Assembly: GCA_963790085.1 (NCBI GenBank)
Contig: CAWBNH010000006.1
Coordinates: 310,001-374,000 of the forward strand
Source: CAXMST01 sp963790085
GTDB taxonomy: Bacteria > Actinomycetota > Thermoleophilia > Solirubrobacterales > 70-9
Direction of reading: 5' to 3'
DNA: 64,000 bases
A program made the translations under genes and the position numbers. Position 1 is the stretch's first letter; every line of letters starts with the position of its first letter. The notes beneath the pieces are model-generated. The model was not told where the DNA came from, did not search any database, and was given only the letters and a program-made list of their open reading frames with translations. Positions 29,011 to 37,983 of this stretch are shown piece by piece.

Positions 29011-29306
29011 GAGCGGAGGCGGCGCGCCCTGCGGCTCTCGCCGCCGAAGGCCCTGTAGGCCGTCTCGCCGCGCTCGCGGCCGAGGCGGAGAGGACAACGC
29101 CGCCGGGTGGCGAATCGCTTCCCGAAGCTGGGGTGCGTGCGCGCGAAACGCCGGTCGCCGCGATTGTCGAAGTGAGGTGTTTCCATCCTGAAGCGCCGGC
29201 CGGTGGTCACCCGCGTCGCCGGCTGCATGGCTGCGGGAGCGCGAATATAACCGAAACCGGCCGCCCTCACGGACCGCTTCCGAGGTGGTCACAATGGGCA
29301 CAAGAG
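29011..29306. other. 296-bp divergent intergenic region between atp operon and CDF gene
   Basis: No gene is supported here. It should hold the atp operon promoter (minus strand) and that of the transporter (plus). The only AT-rich spot is around 29244-29251. I see no tRNA, riboswitch or strong hairpin. Confidence 0.6.
29244..29251. promoter_or_regulatory. Bidirectional TATA-like -10 candidate
   Basis: The stretch AATATAAC reads TATAAC on the plus strand (29246-29251) and TATATT on the minus strand (29249-29244). It is the single AT-rich site in the divergent region, so it may serve the CDF gene, the atp operon or both. No good -35 boxes are visible. Confidence 0.3.
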
Positions 29307-30233
29307 ATGGCGCGCACCCACTCTCATCACGGCGGCCCGGGTCAGGGGCCGAGCCCCGACAGGGCCGCCAACCGGCGGGCGCTGACGATCGCGTTCGCCC
29401 TGACCGCGTCGTTCACGGTCGTCGAGATCGTCGGCGGCATCCTCACGGGCAGCCTGGCGCTGCTCGCGGACGCGGTTCACATGCTCTCCGACAACCTCTC
29501 GCTGGCGCTGGCGCTGCTCGCGATCCGGCTCGCCGATCGTCCACCGACGCCGCAACGCAGCTTCGGCTACAAGCGGGCCGAGATCCTCGCGGCGCTGTTC
29601 AACGGCGTCGCCCTGGTAGCCGTCTCGGCCTGGATCCTCTACGAGGCATGGCAGCGCCTCGCCTCGCCCGAGGCCGTCGCCGGCGTCGGAATGCTCGTCG
29701 TCGCGGTCGCGGGCGCCGGCGCGAACCTCGCCGCGATTCGCGTGCTGATGCCGGGCTCCGGCGACAACCTCAACATGAGGGGGGCGATGCGCCATGTGAT
29801 GGCCGACCTCGCGGGGTCGGTCGGGGCGATAGCCGGGGCCGTGATCATCATCGCGACCGGCTTCGACCAGGCCGACTCGATCATCGGCGCGCTGATCGCC
29901 GTGCTCGTCGCGTTCAGCGCCGCGCCGATCATCCGCGACTCGGTCCGGATCCTGCTCGAGGAGGCGCCGGAGGGCCTCGACGCGGCCGAGATCGGCCGGG
30001 CGATGGCGGCGGCGCCCGGCGTCGTCTCGGTCCACGATCTGCACGTCTGGACGATCACCTCGGGATTCGCGGCCCTCTCCGCGCACGTCGTGGTCGGCAC
30101 CGAGGAGGACTGCCACGCCCGTCGCCGCGAGCTCGAGGAGCTGCTCGCCGCGCGCTTCGAGCTCGAGCACACGACCCTGCAGATGGACCACGCCGAGCCG
30201 CGAGCGCTGCTGCAGGTCGAGGGCGTGGACTGA
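29307..30233 (+). CDS. Cation diffusion facilitator (zinc-type) transporter
   Basis: A protein of 308 residues with six membrane segments. Metal-site motifs HxxxD occur in the second (LLADAVHMLSDNLSLA) and fifth segments (HVMADLAGSVGA), the usual zinc or cobalt tetrahedral site. The N-terminus begins with THSHHGG, a small histidine cluster, and the C-terminal domain contains VVSVHDLHVWTITSGF, the dimerisation ferredoxin-like fold. It should export zinc or a similar divalent cation in exchange for protons. ATG at 29307 is chosen because the upstream residues do not resemble the family. Confidence 0.9.
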   Translation: MARTHSHHGGPGQGPSPDRAANRRALTIAFALTASFTVVEIVGGILTGSLALLADAVHMLSDNLSLALALLAIRLADRPPTPQRSFGYKRAEILAALFNGVALVAVSAWILYEAWQRLASPEAVAGVGMLVVAVAGAGANLAAIRVLMPGSGDNLNMRGAMRHVMADLAGSVGAIAGAVIIIATGFDQADSIIGALIAVLVAFSAAPIIRDSVRILLEEAPEGLDAAEIGRAMAAAPGVVSVHDLHVWTITSGFAALSAHVVVGTEEDCHARRRELEELLAARFELEHTTLQMDHAEPRALLQVEGVD

Positions 30234-30289
30234 TCGGAGGCGGTGAGGCCGCCGACGCCGGGCGGCGTCGCTGTGCGAATCTAGGGTCG

Positions 30290-30793
30290 ATGAAGCGCAA
30301 GCCCCTCCCCCTGCTGCTCACCTCGCTGCTCGCCGCCCTCGCGCTCGCGGCATGCGGCGACGACGACTCCCCCGCGACCACGAGCGCCGCTGAGCCCGCC
30401 GGCGCCGCCGATGCCGCGGTCGACACGTCGACCAAGCCGGAGGTCGAGACGCCCGCGGACCTGCCGGATCAGCTCGTCATCGAGGACATCGTCGAGGGCG
30501 ACGGCCCGACCGCGGAGCCGGGCAGCCTGGTCACTGTCCAGTACGTCGGGGTCGACGCGGACACCGGCGAGGAGTTCGACTCCTCCTGGGACCGGGGTGA
30601 GCCGTTCAGCTTCCAGCTCGGCGGTGGCGAGGTGATCCGCGGCTGGGACGAAGGCGTCGAGGGGATGAAGGTCGGGGGGCGGCGCGAGCTGATCATCCCG
30701 CCGGACCTCGCCTACGGCAAGCAGGGCTCGCCGCCCGCGATCGCCCCCGGGGCGACGCTGGTCTTCGTCGTCGACCTGCTCGGCGTCGGCTAG
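30290..30793 (+). CDS. FKBP-type peptidyl-prolyl isomerase lipoprotein
   Basis: A protein of 167 residues. A signal peptide with lipobox LALAACG anchors it; a short acidic, alanine-rich linker leads to one FKBP domain: VTVQYVGVDADTGEEFDSSW, GGGEVIRGWDEGVEGMKVGG, RRELIIPPDLAYGKQG and TLVFVVDLLGV. The active-site aromatics (Y, F, W, Y, F) are in place, so isomerase activity on exported proteins is likely. It follows the CDF gene by 56 bases. Confidence 0.93.
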   Translation: MKRKPLPLLLTSLLAALALAACGDDDSPATTSAAEPAGAADAAVDTSTKPEVETPADLPDQLVIEDIVEGDGPTAEPGSLVTVQYVGVDADTGEEFDSSWDRGEPFSFQLGGGEVIRGWDEGVEGMKVGGRRELIIPPDLAYGKQGSPPAIAPGATLVFVVDLLGVG

Positions 30794-30796
30794 GGC

Positions 30797-32071
30797 TCAG
30801 CCCCGCTCGACCACGTCGAACTCGCCGGTCTCGGGGTCGATCTCGCGCAGCTCCCCGGTCTCGGGGTCGATCGCCGCGAAGGAGCCGGTCTCGAGCTCGC
30901 GAGCCACCCCGAGGTCGATCTCCTCCTGATCGATCGCCGCCGCCCCGGTCGCATCGCTGACCTGACGGAACCGGAAGCGGCGCAGCTTGAGGATCTCGAG
31001 GGCGACCAACAGGCTGATGCTCGCGGCGACCGCGAAGACGAAGAAGCCGACCATAACCGCAGTCCAGAGGGGATCGAAGTCGCCGCGATCGTTGGAGTAG
31101 GGGACGAACCGGAGCGCCAGCGCGAACGAGGCCATCGCCGCGGTCCAGCCGTACAGGTAGGCGATCGTGCGCCGCTGGCTGAAGCCGACGTTGGCGAAGC
31201 GATGGTGGAAGTGCGAGCGATCCGCGACGAAGATCGGCTGCCGGTACTTGAGGCGCTTGGCGAGCACGAAGCTCGTGTCGAGGATCGGCACCGCGAGGAC
31301 GACGAGCGGGAAGGCCAAGGCGACGACCGCGTTCGTCTTCAGCGCGCCCTGAACGGCGATCGCTCCGAGCAGGAAGCCGAGCAGGTTCGAACCGGTGTCC
31401 CCCATGAAGCTCGATGCCGGCGGAAAGCCGTGCCGGAGAAAGCCGAGCGCGGCGCCGGCGGTGATCGCCGCGAGGACGCCCGCCGCGTTTCGATCGAGCG
31501 AGAGCGCGATCGCCGCCAGGGTGGCGGCGCTGATCACGCAGACGCCGGCCGCGAGACCGTCGACCCCGTCGATCAGGTTGATCACGTTGGCGATCCCGAC
31601 CAGCCCGACCACGGTGATCACCTGGCCGAGGTCGACCTCACCGAGGACGGGCAGGTCGAACAGCACCGTCGAGCCCGGCTCCACCCCGCCGATGAACGGC
31701 AGCGTGAAGACGTCGACGGTGACCCCGGCCGACACCGGGATGATCGCCGCAAGCGTCTGGCCCGCGAGCTTTGCCGGGGCCGGCAGCTCGACGATGTCGT
31801 CGACCATCCCGACCATCGAGATCACCGCGGCGCCGCCGAGGATCGCTCGGGTCTCGGCGTCCCAGGGCAAAAAGATCGCCCCGGTGGCGAGCACCGCGAC
31901 CAGGATCGCAGCGCCGGAGAGCCGTGGCGTCGGCTTCGTGTGGAGGCTGCGCTCGCGGGGGACGTCGATCGCCCCGATCCGGATCGCGAGCGCCTCGGCG
32001 ACGGGAACCAGCAGCCAGGCGATCGCCAGCGCGGCCGCGAACGCGAAGAATGCGTCGATCGTCTCAGGCAT
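30797..32071 (-). CDS. WecA/MraY-family undecaprenyl-phosphate sugar-1-phosphate transferase
   Basis: A protein of 424 residues with about ten membrane segments. Catalytic signatures are present: the DD pair in GMVDDIVELP, the NVINLIDGVDGLAAG motif, SSFMGDTGSN and the HFHHR loop. It transfers a sugar phosphate, typically GlcNAc-1-P, to the lipid carrier and starts a wall polymer, as mycobacterial Rfe/WecA does for arabinogalactan. Position upstream of the atp operon matches rfe in mycobacteria. The cytoplasmic tail ends with two copies of an IDPETGE element. Confidence 0.9.
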   Translation of the reverse strand: MPETIDAFFAFAAALAIAWLLVPVAEALAIRIGAIDVPRERSLHTKPTPRLSGAAILVAVLATGAIFLPWDAETRAILGGAAVISMVGMVDDIVELPAPAKLAGQTLAAIIPVSAGVTVDVFTLPFIGGVEPGSTVLFDLPVLGEVDLGQVITVVGLVGIANVINLIDGVDGLAAGVCVISAATLAAIALSLDRNAAGVLAAITAGAALGFLRHGFPPASSFMGDTGSNLLGFLLGAIAVQGALKTNAVVALAFPLVVLAVPILDTSFVLAKRLKYRQPIFVADRSHFHHRFANVGFSQRRTIAYLYGWTAAMASFALALRFVPYSNDRGDFDPLWTAVMVGFFVFAVAASISLLVALEILKLRRFRFRQVSDATGAAAIDQEEIDLGVARELETGSFAAIDPETGELREIDPETGEFDVVERG

Positions 32072-32113
32072 GTGGATCGGGGCCCCCGCCGCCTAGCAGG
32101 GCCGCGGCCGAGA

Positions 32114-33151
32114 CTACTCGACCGCCCCGATCACCCCGTCGACGAGCAGCCCGGGATCCCGCGGGTCCCGCGGCCCCGGATCGCTCGACCGCCGGCGCAG
32201 CTCGAGCGCTTCGGGATCGCCCAGCTCGAGCAGCCGGCCGCTGCTGATCAGCTGCTCGTCGACCGCGCCCATGCGGCCGCTGAAGATCGTGTAGACCGGG
32301 ACCCCGAGGGCGACGGCCTCCCGATTCATCGTCCCGCCGGCGCTGACGACGAGGTCCGAATAGGCGATCAGGCTCTGCGCGTCGATCGCCCGCTCGGGGA
32401 TCAGCAGGTTCTCAGCCCCGCGCTCGGTCGCGGCACGCCGCTGTTGCTCGGTGCGGGGAATCAGGACCGTGACCGCGGCGGGCTCAGCGACGAGACGGTC
32501 GAGGAGCCGTTCGTAGAGCGGGTTCTCGTGGTGGTAGGCCGAGCTCTCGGGCGGCGGCCTGACGACGACCAGGATCCGCTCGTCGGCGGCCCGCACCGGA
32601 TCGACGCCCGCAGCGATCAGGCCGAGCTCGGAGAGGACGGCGGGGTCGGGCTCGAGGTCGGCGAGGTAGTAGTCCTCCTTCAGGCCCGGGTAGCGGAACA
32701 GCTTCTCGGGGCGGGCTCCGGCGGCCTCGAGCCGCTCGAGGGGTATCGCGTCGGGGACGATCACCCGTCGGGCCGAGCGCCAGGCGAGCTTGCGCTGCAG
32801 CCCGGCGTACTCGTAGTCCTGCATCTGCACCTGCGGGATCCTCAGGATCGAGCCGACGACCGCGACATCCACGGATCCGTGGGCGAGCGCGAGATCGAAT
32901 CCACTGCCCCGTGCCCACCCGAGCAGGGCCCGGCTTCGGGAGCCCAGCGCCAGGGCCTTGGCCGCGGTCCCGGCGTCGGCGTGAGTGCCGAACGACTCAT
33001 ATGGGATCGCAAGCCGATCGAGCACGCCCTCCGTCTGCCCGTAGCTGCGGGCGGTGACGGCGACCTCGTGACCACGCTCGACGAGCCCGGCGACAATCGG
33101 CCGCAGCACCAGCGGGTGCGCCGCGGCCGTGCAGTCGACCCAGACCTTCAA
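32114..33151 (-). CDS. DUF354-family glycosyltransferase-like protein
   Basis: A protein of 345 residues. VWVDCTAAAHPLVLRPIVAGLVERGHEV and a C-terminal VVSAGGTMNREAVALGVP look like a GT-B fold of the DUF354 family. The N-terminal DCT/S and HPL residues are typical. No enzyme activity has been assigned to the family; the location between glyA and the WecA-like gene suggests a role in a surface glycan. TTG at 33151 lies four bases after the glyA stop without a good ribosome binding site. Confidence 0.75.
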   Translation of the reverse strand: MKVWVDCTAAAHPLVLRPIVAGLVERGHEVAVTARSYGQTEGVLDRLAIPYESFGTHADAGTAAKALALGSRSRALLGWARGSGFDLALAHGSVDVAVVGSILRIPQVQMQDYEYAGLQRKLAWRSARRVIVPDAIPLERLEAAGARPEKLFRYPGLKEDYYLADLEPDPAVLSELGLIAAGVDPVRAADERILVVVRPPPESSAYHHENPLYERLLDRLVAEPAAVTVLIPRTEQQRRAATERGAENLLIPERAIDAQSLIAYSDLVVSAGGTMNREAVALGVPVYTIFSGRMGAVDEQLISSGRLLELGDPEALELRRRSSDPGPRDPRDPGLLVDGVIGAVE

Positions 33152-33155
33152 CCGG

Positions 33156-34436
33156 TCAGGCCGTTATCGGTGCCAGCTGTGGATAGAGCGGATAGCGCTC
33201 CATCAGCGCGGCGCTCCGCGCCCGCAGCGCGTCCTTCTCGGCCTCGAAGCGATCGGAGAGGGCGACGGCGATCAGGTCGGCGATCTCGCGCATGTCGTCC
33301 TCGAGGAGTCCGCGCGTGGTCAGCGCCGGCGTGCCGATCCGTAGCCCCGAGGGGTTCATCGGCGGGTTCGGGTCGAACGGGATCGTGTTGAAGTTGACGG
33401 TGATGCCGATCTCGTCGAGCCGGGACTCGCCGGCCTTCCCGTCGAGCCCGCTGGGCCGGAGGTCGACCAGCACCAAATGCGTGTCTGTGCCGCCGGTCAG
33501 CACCTCGACGCCACCGGCGATCAGGCCCTCCGCCAGCGCCCGGGCGTTCGCCACGGTCTGGCGCTGACGGGCCCTGAACTGCTCGGTCTGGGCGATCTTC
33601 AGGGCGACCGCCTTGGCGGCGATCACATGCATCAGCGGCCCGCCCTGGGTGCCCGGGAAGATGCCGCGGTCGATGTCCTTGGCGAGCTCCTCGGTGCAGA
33701 GGATCATCCCGCTGCGCGGCCCGCAGAGCGTCTTGTGGGTCGTCGTCGTGACCACGTCGGCGTGCGGGACCGGGTTCGGGTGCTCCCCCGCGGCGACGAG
33801 GCCGGCGAAGTGCGCCATATCGACCATCAGCCTGGCGCCGACGGCGTCCGCGATCGCGCGGAAGGCGGCGAAGTCGAGCTGCCGGGCGTAGGCGGACCAG
33901 CCGGCGATGATCAGCTTCGGCCTCGCCTCGTGGGCGACGCGCTCGACCTCCTCCATGTCGACAAGCAGCGACTCACGATCGACGTGGTAGGCCGCGACCT
34001 CGTAGAGCTTGCCGGAGACGTTGAGCTTCATCCCGTGGGTGAGGTGACCACCGTTGTCGAGGGCGAGGCCCATGATCGTGTCGCCCGGGTCGAGCAGCGC
34101 CAGGTAGACGGCGTTGTTGGCCTGCGCGCCGGCGTGCGGCTGGACGTTCGCGTGCTCGGCCCCGAAGACCTCCTTGGCCCGATCGATCGCGAGCTGCTCG
34201 GCGACGTCGACGTACTCGCAGCCGCCGTAGTAGCGCCGACCGGGATAGCCCTCGGCGTACTTGTTGGTGAGCACCGAGCCGACCGCGTCGAGCACGGCCT
34301 GGGGAACGAAGTTCTCGGAGGCGATCATCTCCAGGGTGTCCTGCTGGCGGCCGAGCTCGCGATCGAGCACCGAGGCGATCTCGGGATCGACGTCGGCGAG
34401 GGGAGCGGTCTGGAAGTCGTCTGGCAGGTCCGTCAC
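33156..34436 (-). CDS. glyA: Serine hydroxymethyltransferase
   Basis: A protein of 426 residues that converts serine and tetrahydrofolate to glycine and methylene-THF. The PLP lysine lies in TTTTHKTLCGPRSG, with MVDMAHFAGLVAAGEHPNP before it and RYYGGCEYVDVAE near the N-terminus. GTG at 34436 follows AAGGAGA at ideal spacing. It is preceded by rpiB on the same strand by 25 bases. Confidence 0.97.
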   Translation of the reverse strand: MTDLPDDFQTAPLADVDPEIASVLDRELGRQQDTLEMIASENFVPQAVLDAVGSVLTNKYAEGYPGRRYYGGCEYVDVAEQLAIDRAKEVFGAEHANVQPHAGAQANNAVYLALLDPGDTIMGLALDNGGHLTHGMKLNVSGKLYEVAAYHVDRESLLVDMEEVERVAHEARPKLIIAGWSAYARQLDFAAFRAIADAVGARLMVDMAHFAGLVAAGEHPNPVPHADVVTTTTHKTLCGPRSGMILCTEELAKDIDRGIFPGTQGGPLMHVIAAKAVALKIAQTEQFRARQRQTVANARALAEGLIAGGVEVLTGGTDTHLVLVDLRPSGLDGKAGESRLDEIGITVNFNTIPFDPNPPMNPSGLRIGTPALTTRGLLEDDMREIADLIAVALSDRFEAEKDALRARSAALMERYPLYPQLAPITA

Positions 34437-34461
34437 GGGATCTCCTTGGGGTAGTGGCCGT

Positions 34462-34911
34462 CTAAAGCTCCTCGCCGCGCTCGACCGCGGCGATCTCCTC
34501 GACCCGGCGCTCGTGTCGCCCGCCCTCGAAGTCGGTTGCGAGGAAGCGCTCGACGATCGGCGCCGCCTCGGTCGGCGGCAGCCGCCGACCGGCGAGGGTC
34601 AGCACGTTGGCGTCGTTGTGTCGGCGGCTCATCTCGGCCTCGTCGGGGTCGTGGGCGTTGACGGCGCGGATGCCGTCGATCTTGTTCGCGGCGATCGAGA
34701 CGCCGACGCCCGAGCCGCAGACGATCACCGCCCTCTCGGCCTCGCCTCCGGCGACCAGATGGGCGGCGCGCGAGGCGTATACGGGGTAGTCGACGGACGC
34801 CTCGGAATCGGTGCCGACGTCGACGACCTCGTGACCGGCCTCGCGCAGCATCGGGCCGACGGCCTGCTTCAGGTCGTAGCCGGCATGGTCGGATCCGATC
34901 GCCACCTTCAC
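34462..34911 (-). CDS. rpiB: Ribose-5-phosphate isomerase B
   Basis: A protein of 149 residues: AIGSDHAGYDLK holds the aspartate-histidine pair and VIVCGSGVGVSIAANK the catalytic cysteine and phosphate loop; RRHNDANVLTLAGR is also conserved. It interconverts ribose-5-phosphate and ribulose-5-phosphate. GTG at 34911 has TATCGT seven bases upstream; longer starts add residues unlike the family. It precedes glyA, perhaps as one unit. Confidence 0.94.
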   Translation of the reverse strand: MKVAIGSDHAGYDLKQAVGPMLREAGHEVVDVGTDSEASVDYPVYASRAAHLVAGGEAERAVIVCGSGVGVSIAANKIDGIRAVNAHDPDEAEMSRRHNDANVLTLAGRRLPPTEAAPIVERFLATDFEGGRHERRVEEIAAVERGEEL

Positions 34912-34918
34912 GCGGGCG

Positions 34919-34924
34919 ACGATA
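34919..34924 (-). promoter_or_regulatory. -10-like TATCGT of rpiB
   Basis: On the minus strand TATCGT, seven bases, GTG at 34911. This fits a leaderless rpiB-glyA transcript. Confidence 0.45.
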
Positions 34925-35031
34925 GCAGCGGGAGGGGTGCCTCCATCGCGCCTGGATACGCGCAATTTCCGGGTTTCGCGGGCCCCGGCCGCGGGCGCCC
35001 GGCAGCCCGTATCCTTGCCGCGGTCGGACTC

Positions 35032-35061
35032 ATGGGCAGCGAGGAAGGGAGCGGGCGATGA
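35032..35061 (+). CDS. Possible 9-codon upstream ORF coupled to small membrane protein
   Basis: ATG at 35032 reads MGSEEGSGR and stops with TGA at 35059, overlapping the ATG at 35058 as ATGA. The ribosome binding site of the downstream gene (GAGGAAGGGAG) lies inside this mini-ORF. A TATCCT hexamer stands at 35010. It may be chance, but the coupling geometry is the same as at the ParA gene. Confidence 0.25.
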   Translation: MGSEEGSGR

Positions 35062-35321
35062 GCACAGCACACGACGAGAACGGGGGCCATGACCGCCACC
35101 GCTTCCGCACCCCGACCTCGCAGCTGCCCCACGCCGAGAAGATCGCCCGCCAGAACCTCCACATCGAGATCCTCTCGATCGTGCTGCTGCTCGTGCTGCT
35201 GCTGCTGGTCTATTCCGCGGCCTTCGACATCGACCACTGGGCTGAGTGGATCGTCTTCGGCGGCATCGTTGCCACCGCGATCGGCGCCGGAGTGGCGATC
35301 AATACCCACGGTAGGGCGTGA
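35058..35321 (+). CDS. Small two-helix membrane protein, unknown function
   Basis: A protein of 87 residues. A charged, histidine-containing N-terminus (HDENGGHDRHRF) is followed by an amphipathic stretch and two membrane helices (EILSIVLLLVLLLLVYSAAF; WIVFGGIVATAIGAGVAI). A good GAGGAAGGGAG element precedes the ATG. It lies alone on the plus strand between rpiB and tsaC. I do not recognise a family; its size and form suggest a regulator or an accessory subunit of a membrane complex. Confidence 0.7.
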   Translation: MSTAHDENGGHDRHRFRTPTSQLPHAEKIARQNLHIEILSIVLLLVLLLLVYSAAFDIDHWAEWIVFGGIVATAIGAGVAINTHGRA

Positions 35322-35348
35322 GCCCGGGCCCGGCACCGGAGCAGTCGG

Positions 35349-35990
35349 TCAGGCTGCCTCGAGGCGACGGGCGAGCTCCTCGGCGTCGATCGCGCCCGCG
35401 CGCAGGATCTCCGGGGCTCCCCCCCGCTCGAGGGCAGTGAGATCGACGACGGTCGAGGGCGAGCCGCTGAGCTCGCCGCCGTCGATCGCGAGATCGACGG
35501 ACTGGACGATCTCGGGGTCGATCCGATCGAAGCGCGAAGCGGGTGGCTCTCCTGAGCGGTTGGCGCTGGTCTGGAAGACCGGAACGGCGGCCCCGGCCAG
35601 CGGGCCCTCGATCAGGCGGACGCCGAGACGCTCCGGGTCCTCCCGGCAGGCGAGCGGATAGCGGCGATCGGGGTTGGCGACCACCAGCGTCAGCGGACCC
35701 GGAAGCAAGGCGCCGATCGCGGCCCGCGTCCGCGGACCGAGGGAGGGCAGCAGCTCGCGCATCGCCAGCGGGCTGAAGTAGAGGATCGCCGCAGGCTTGC
35801 CGTCGTCCCTGCCCTTGAGGGCGTAGATCCGCCCGATCGCCGCCGCCGAGAGCGGATCGCAGGCGAGGCCGTAGACGCCGTCGGCCGGAAACAGCACGAC
35901 GCGGCCCCCGGCGATCGCTCCCTCGAGCGCCGATCGCGCCTCCGCGGCCGCGCCGGCCGGATCGGCGCCGGCGATGCGGATCGTCCTCAC
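35349..35990 (-). CDS. tsaC: Threonylcarbamoyl-AMP synthase (Sua5/YrdC family)
   Basis: A protein of 213 residues consisting of the YrdC domain only: VLFPADGVYGLACDPLSAAAI, then YALKGRDDGKPAAILYF, with the KGR motif, and FQTSANRSGEPP with the SAN motif that binds ATP. It makes threonylcarbamoyl-AMP for the t6A modification of tRNAs reading ANN codons. GTG at 35990 overlaps the prmC stop as GTGA. The order prfA-prmC-tsaC is conserved in actinobacteria. Confidence 0.93.
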   Translation of the reverse strand: MRTIRIAGADPAGAAAEARSALEGAIAGGRVVLFPADGVYGLACDPLSAAAIGRIYALKGRDDGKPAAILYFSPLAMRELLPSLGPRTRAAIGALLPGPLTLVVANPDRRYPLACREDPERLGVRLIEGPLAGAAVPVFQTSANRSGEPPASRFDRIDPEIVQSVDLAIDGGELSGSPSTVVDLTALERGGAPEILRAGAIDAEELARRLEAA

Positions 35991-36835
35991 CTTGCCACCA
36001 CGACCCGCTCGAGGCCGGCGAGATCCCGCCTGACCTCGGTGCGCGTATAGCCGGCGGCCTCGAGCAGCGCCGCCACCGGCCCGGCCTGGTCGATGCCGAC
36101 CTCGAGGCCGACCACGGCGGCCCGCAGCCGTCCCTCACCGCCGGGCGGCGAGAGAGCGCGCGTCAGCGCCCTGATCGGGTCGAGGCCGTCGCCGCCACCG
36201 ACCAGTGCAGCGCGGGGCTCGAAGCGGTTGATCTCCGGCTGCAGCGCCCTCCACTCGGAGTCGCGAACGTAGGGGAGGTTGGCGACCAGCAGAGCCGCCT
36301 CTCCCCGTGCCGGAAGCGAGCCGGCCTCGAACGCGACGCGATCAGCAAGCCCGAGCCGCGCGGCATTCGCGGACGCAACGAGAAGCGCCTCCGGCGAGGT
36401 GTCGGTCGCGACGACGGAGCACGACGGCAACTCGTCGGCGACCGCGAGCGCGACCGCGCCGGAGCCGGTACCGACATCGATCACCGTTGCCGGCCCGAGC
36501 TCGACGGCGAGCTCGACCAGCAGCTCCGTCTCCGGGCGCGGGATCAGCACCCTCCGATCGACCGCCAGCTCGATCCGGCGAAAGCCCCTGCGACCGAGGA
36601 TGTAGGCAATCGGCTCGCGGGCGATGCGACGGCGGACCATCGCCCCGAAGGCCCGGGCCGCCGCGGGCTCGACCGGGGCCTCCGGGGCCGCGGCGAGCTG
36701 CACGCGCTCGACCCCCATCGCCTCCGCCAGCAGCAGCCCGGCGTCGAGCCTCCGGTCATCGACGCCGGCCGCCCCGAGGGCGTCCGCCGCTGCGTCGAGC
36801 GCCTCGCGGACGCTGCCGGTCACCGCGGCGGGCAT
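35987..36835 (-). CDS. prmC: Release factor glutamine methyltransferase
   Basis: A protein of 282 residues that should methylate the GGQ glutamine of release factors, here encoded next door. The N-terminal helical domain (REPIAYILGRRGFRRIEL) and the SAM-binding VIDVGTGSGAVALAVA are clear. The catalytic motif is odd: almost all members have NPPY, but this protein has NLPY (LLVANLPYVRDS). The change swaps the first proline for leucine, as in rRNA adenine methyltransferases. ATG at 36835 lies three bases after prfA. Confidence 0.92.
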   Translation of the reverse strand: MPAAVTGSVREALDAAADALGAAGVDDRRLDAGLLLAEAMGVERVQLAAAPEAPVEPAAARAFGAMVRRRIAREPIAYILGRRGFRRIELAVDRRVLIPRPETELLVELAVELGPATVIDVGTGSGAVALAVADELPSCSVVATDTSPEALLVASANAARLGLADRVAFEAGSLPARGEAALLVANLPYVRDSEWRALQPEINRFEPRAALVGGGDGLDPIRALTRALSPPGGEGRLRAAVVGLEVGIDQAGPVAALLEAAGYTRTEVRRDLAGLERVVVAR

Positions 36836-36838
36836 CGG

Positions 36839-37933
<1,095 letters not shown>

Positions 37934-37983
37934 CCTCCTGACGATAGCCGCGATCCCCCGTGGGCCGGGTCGGAGGCGGCTCG

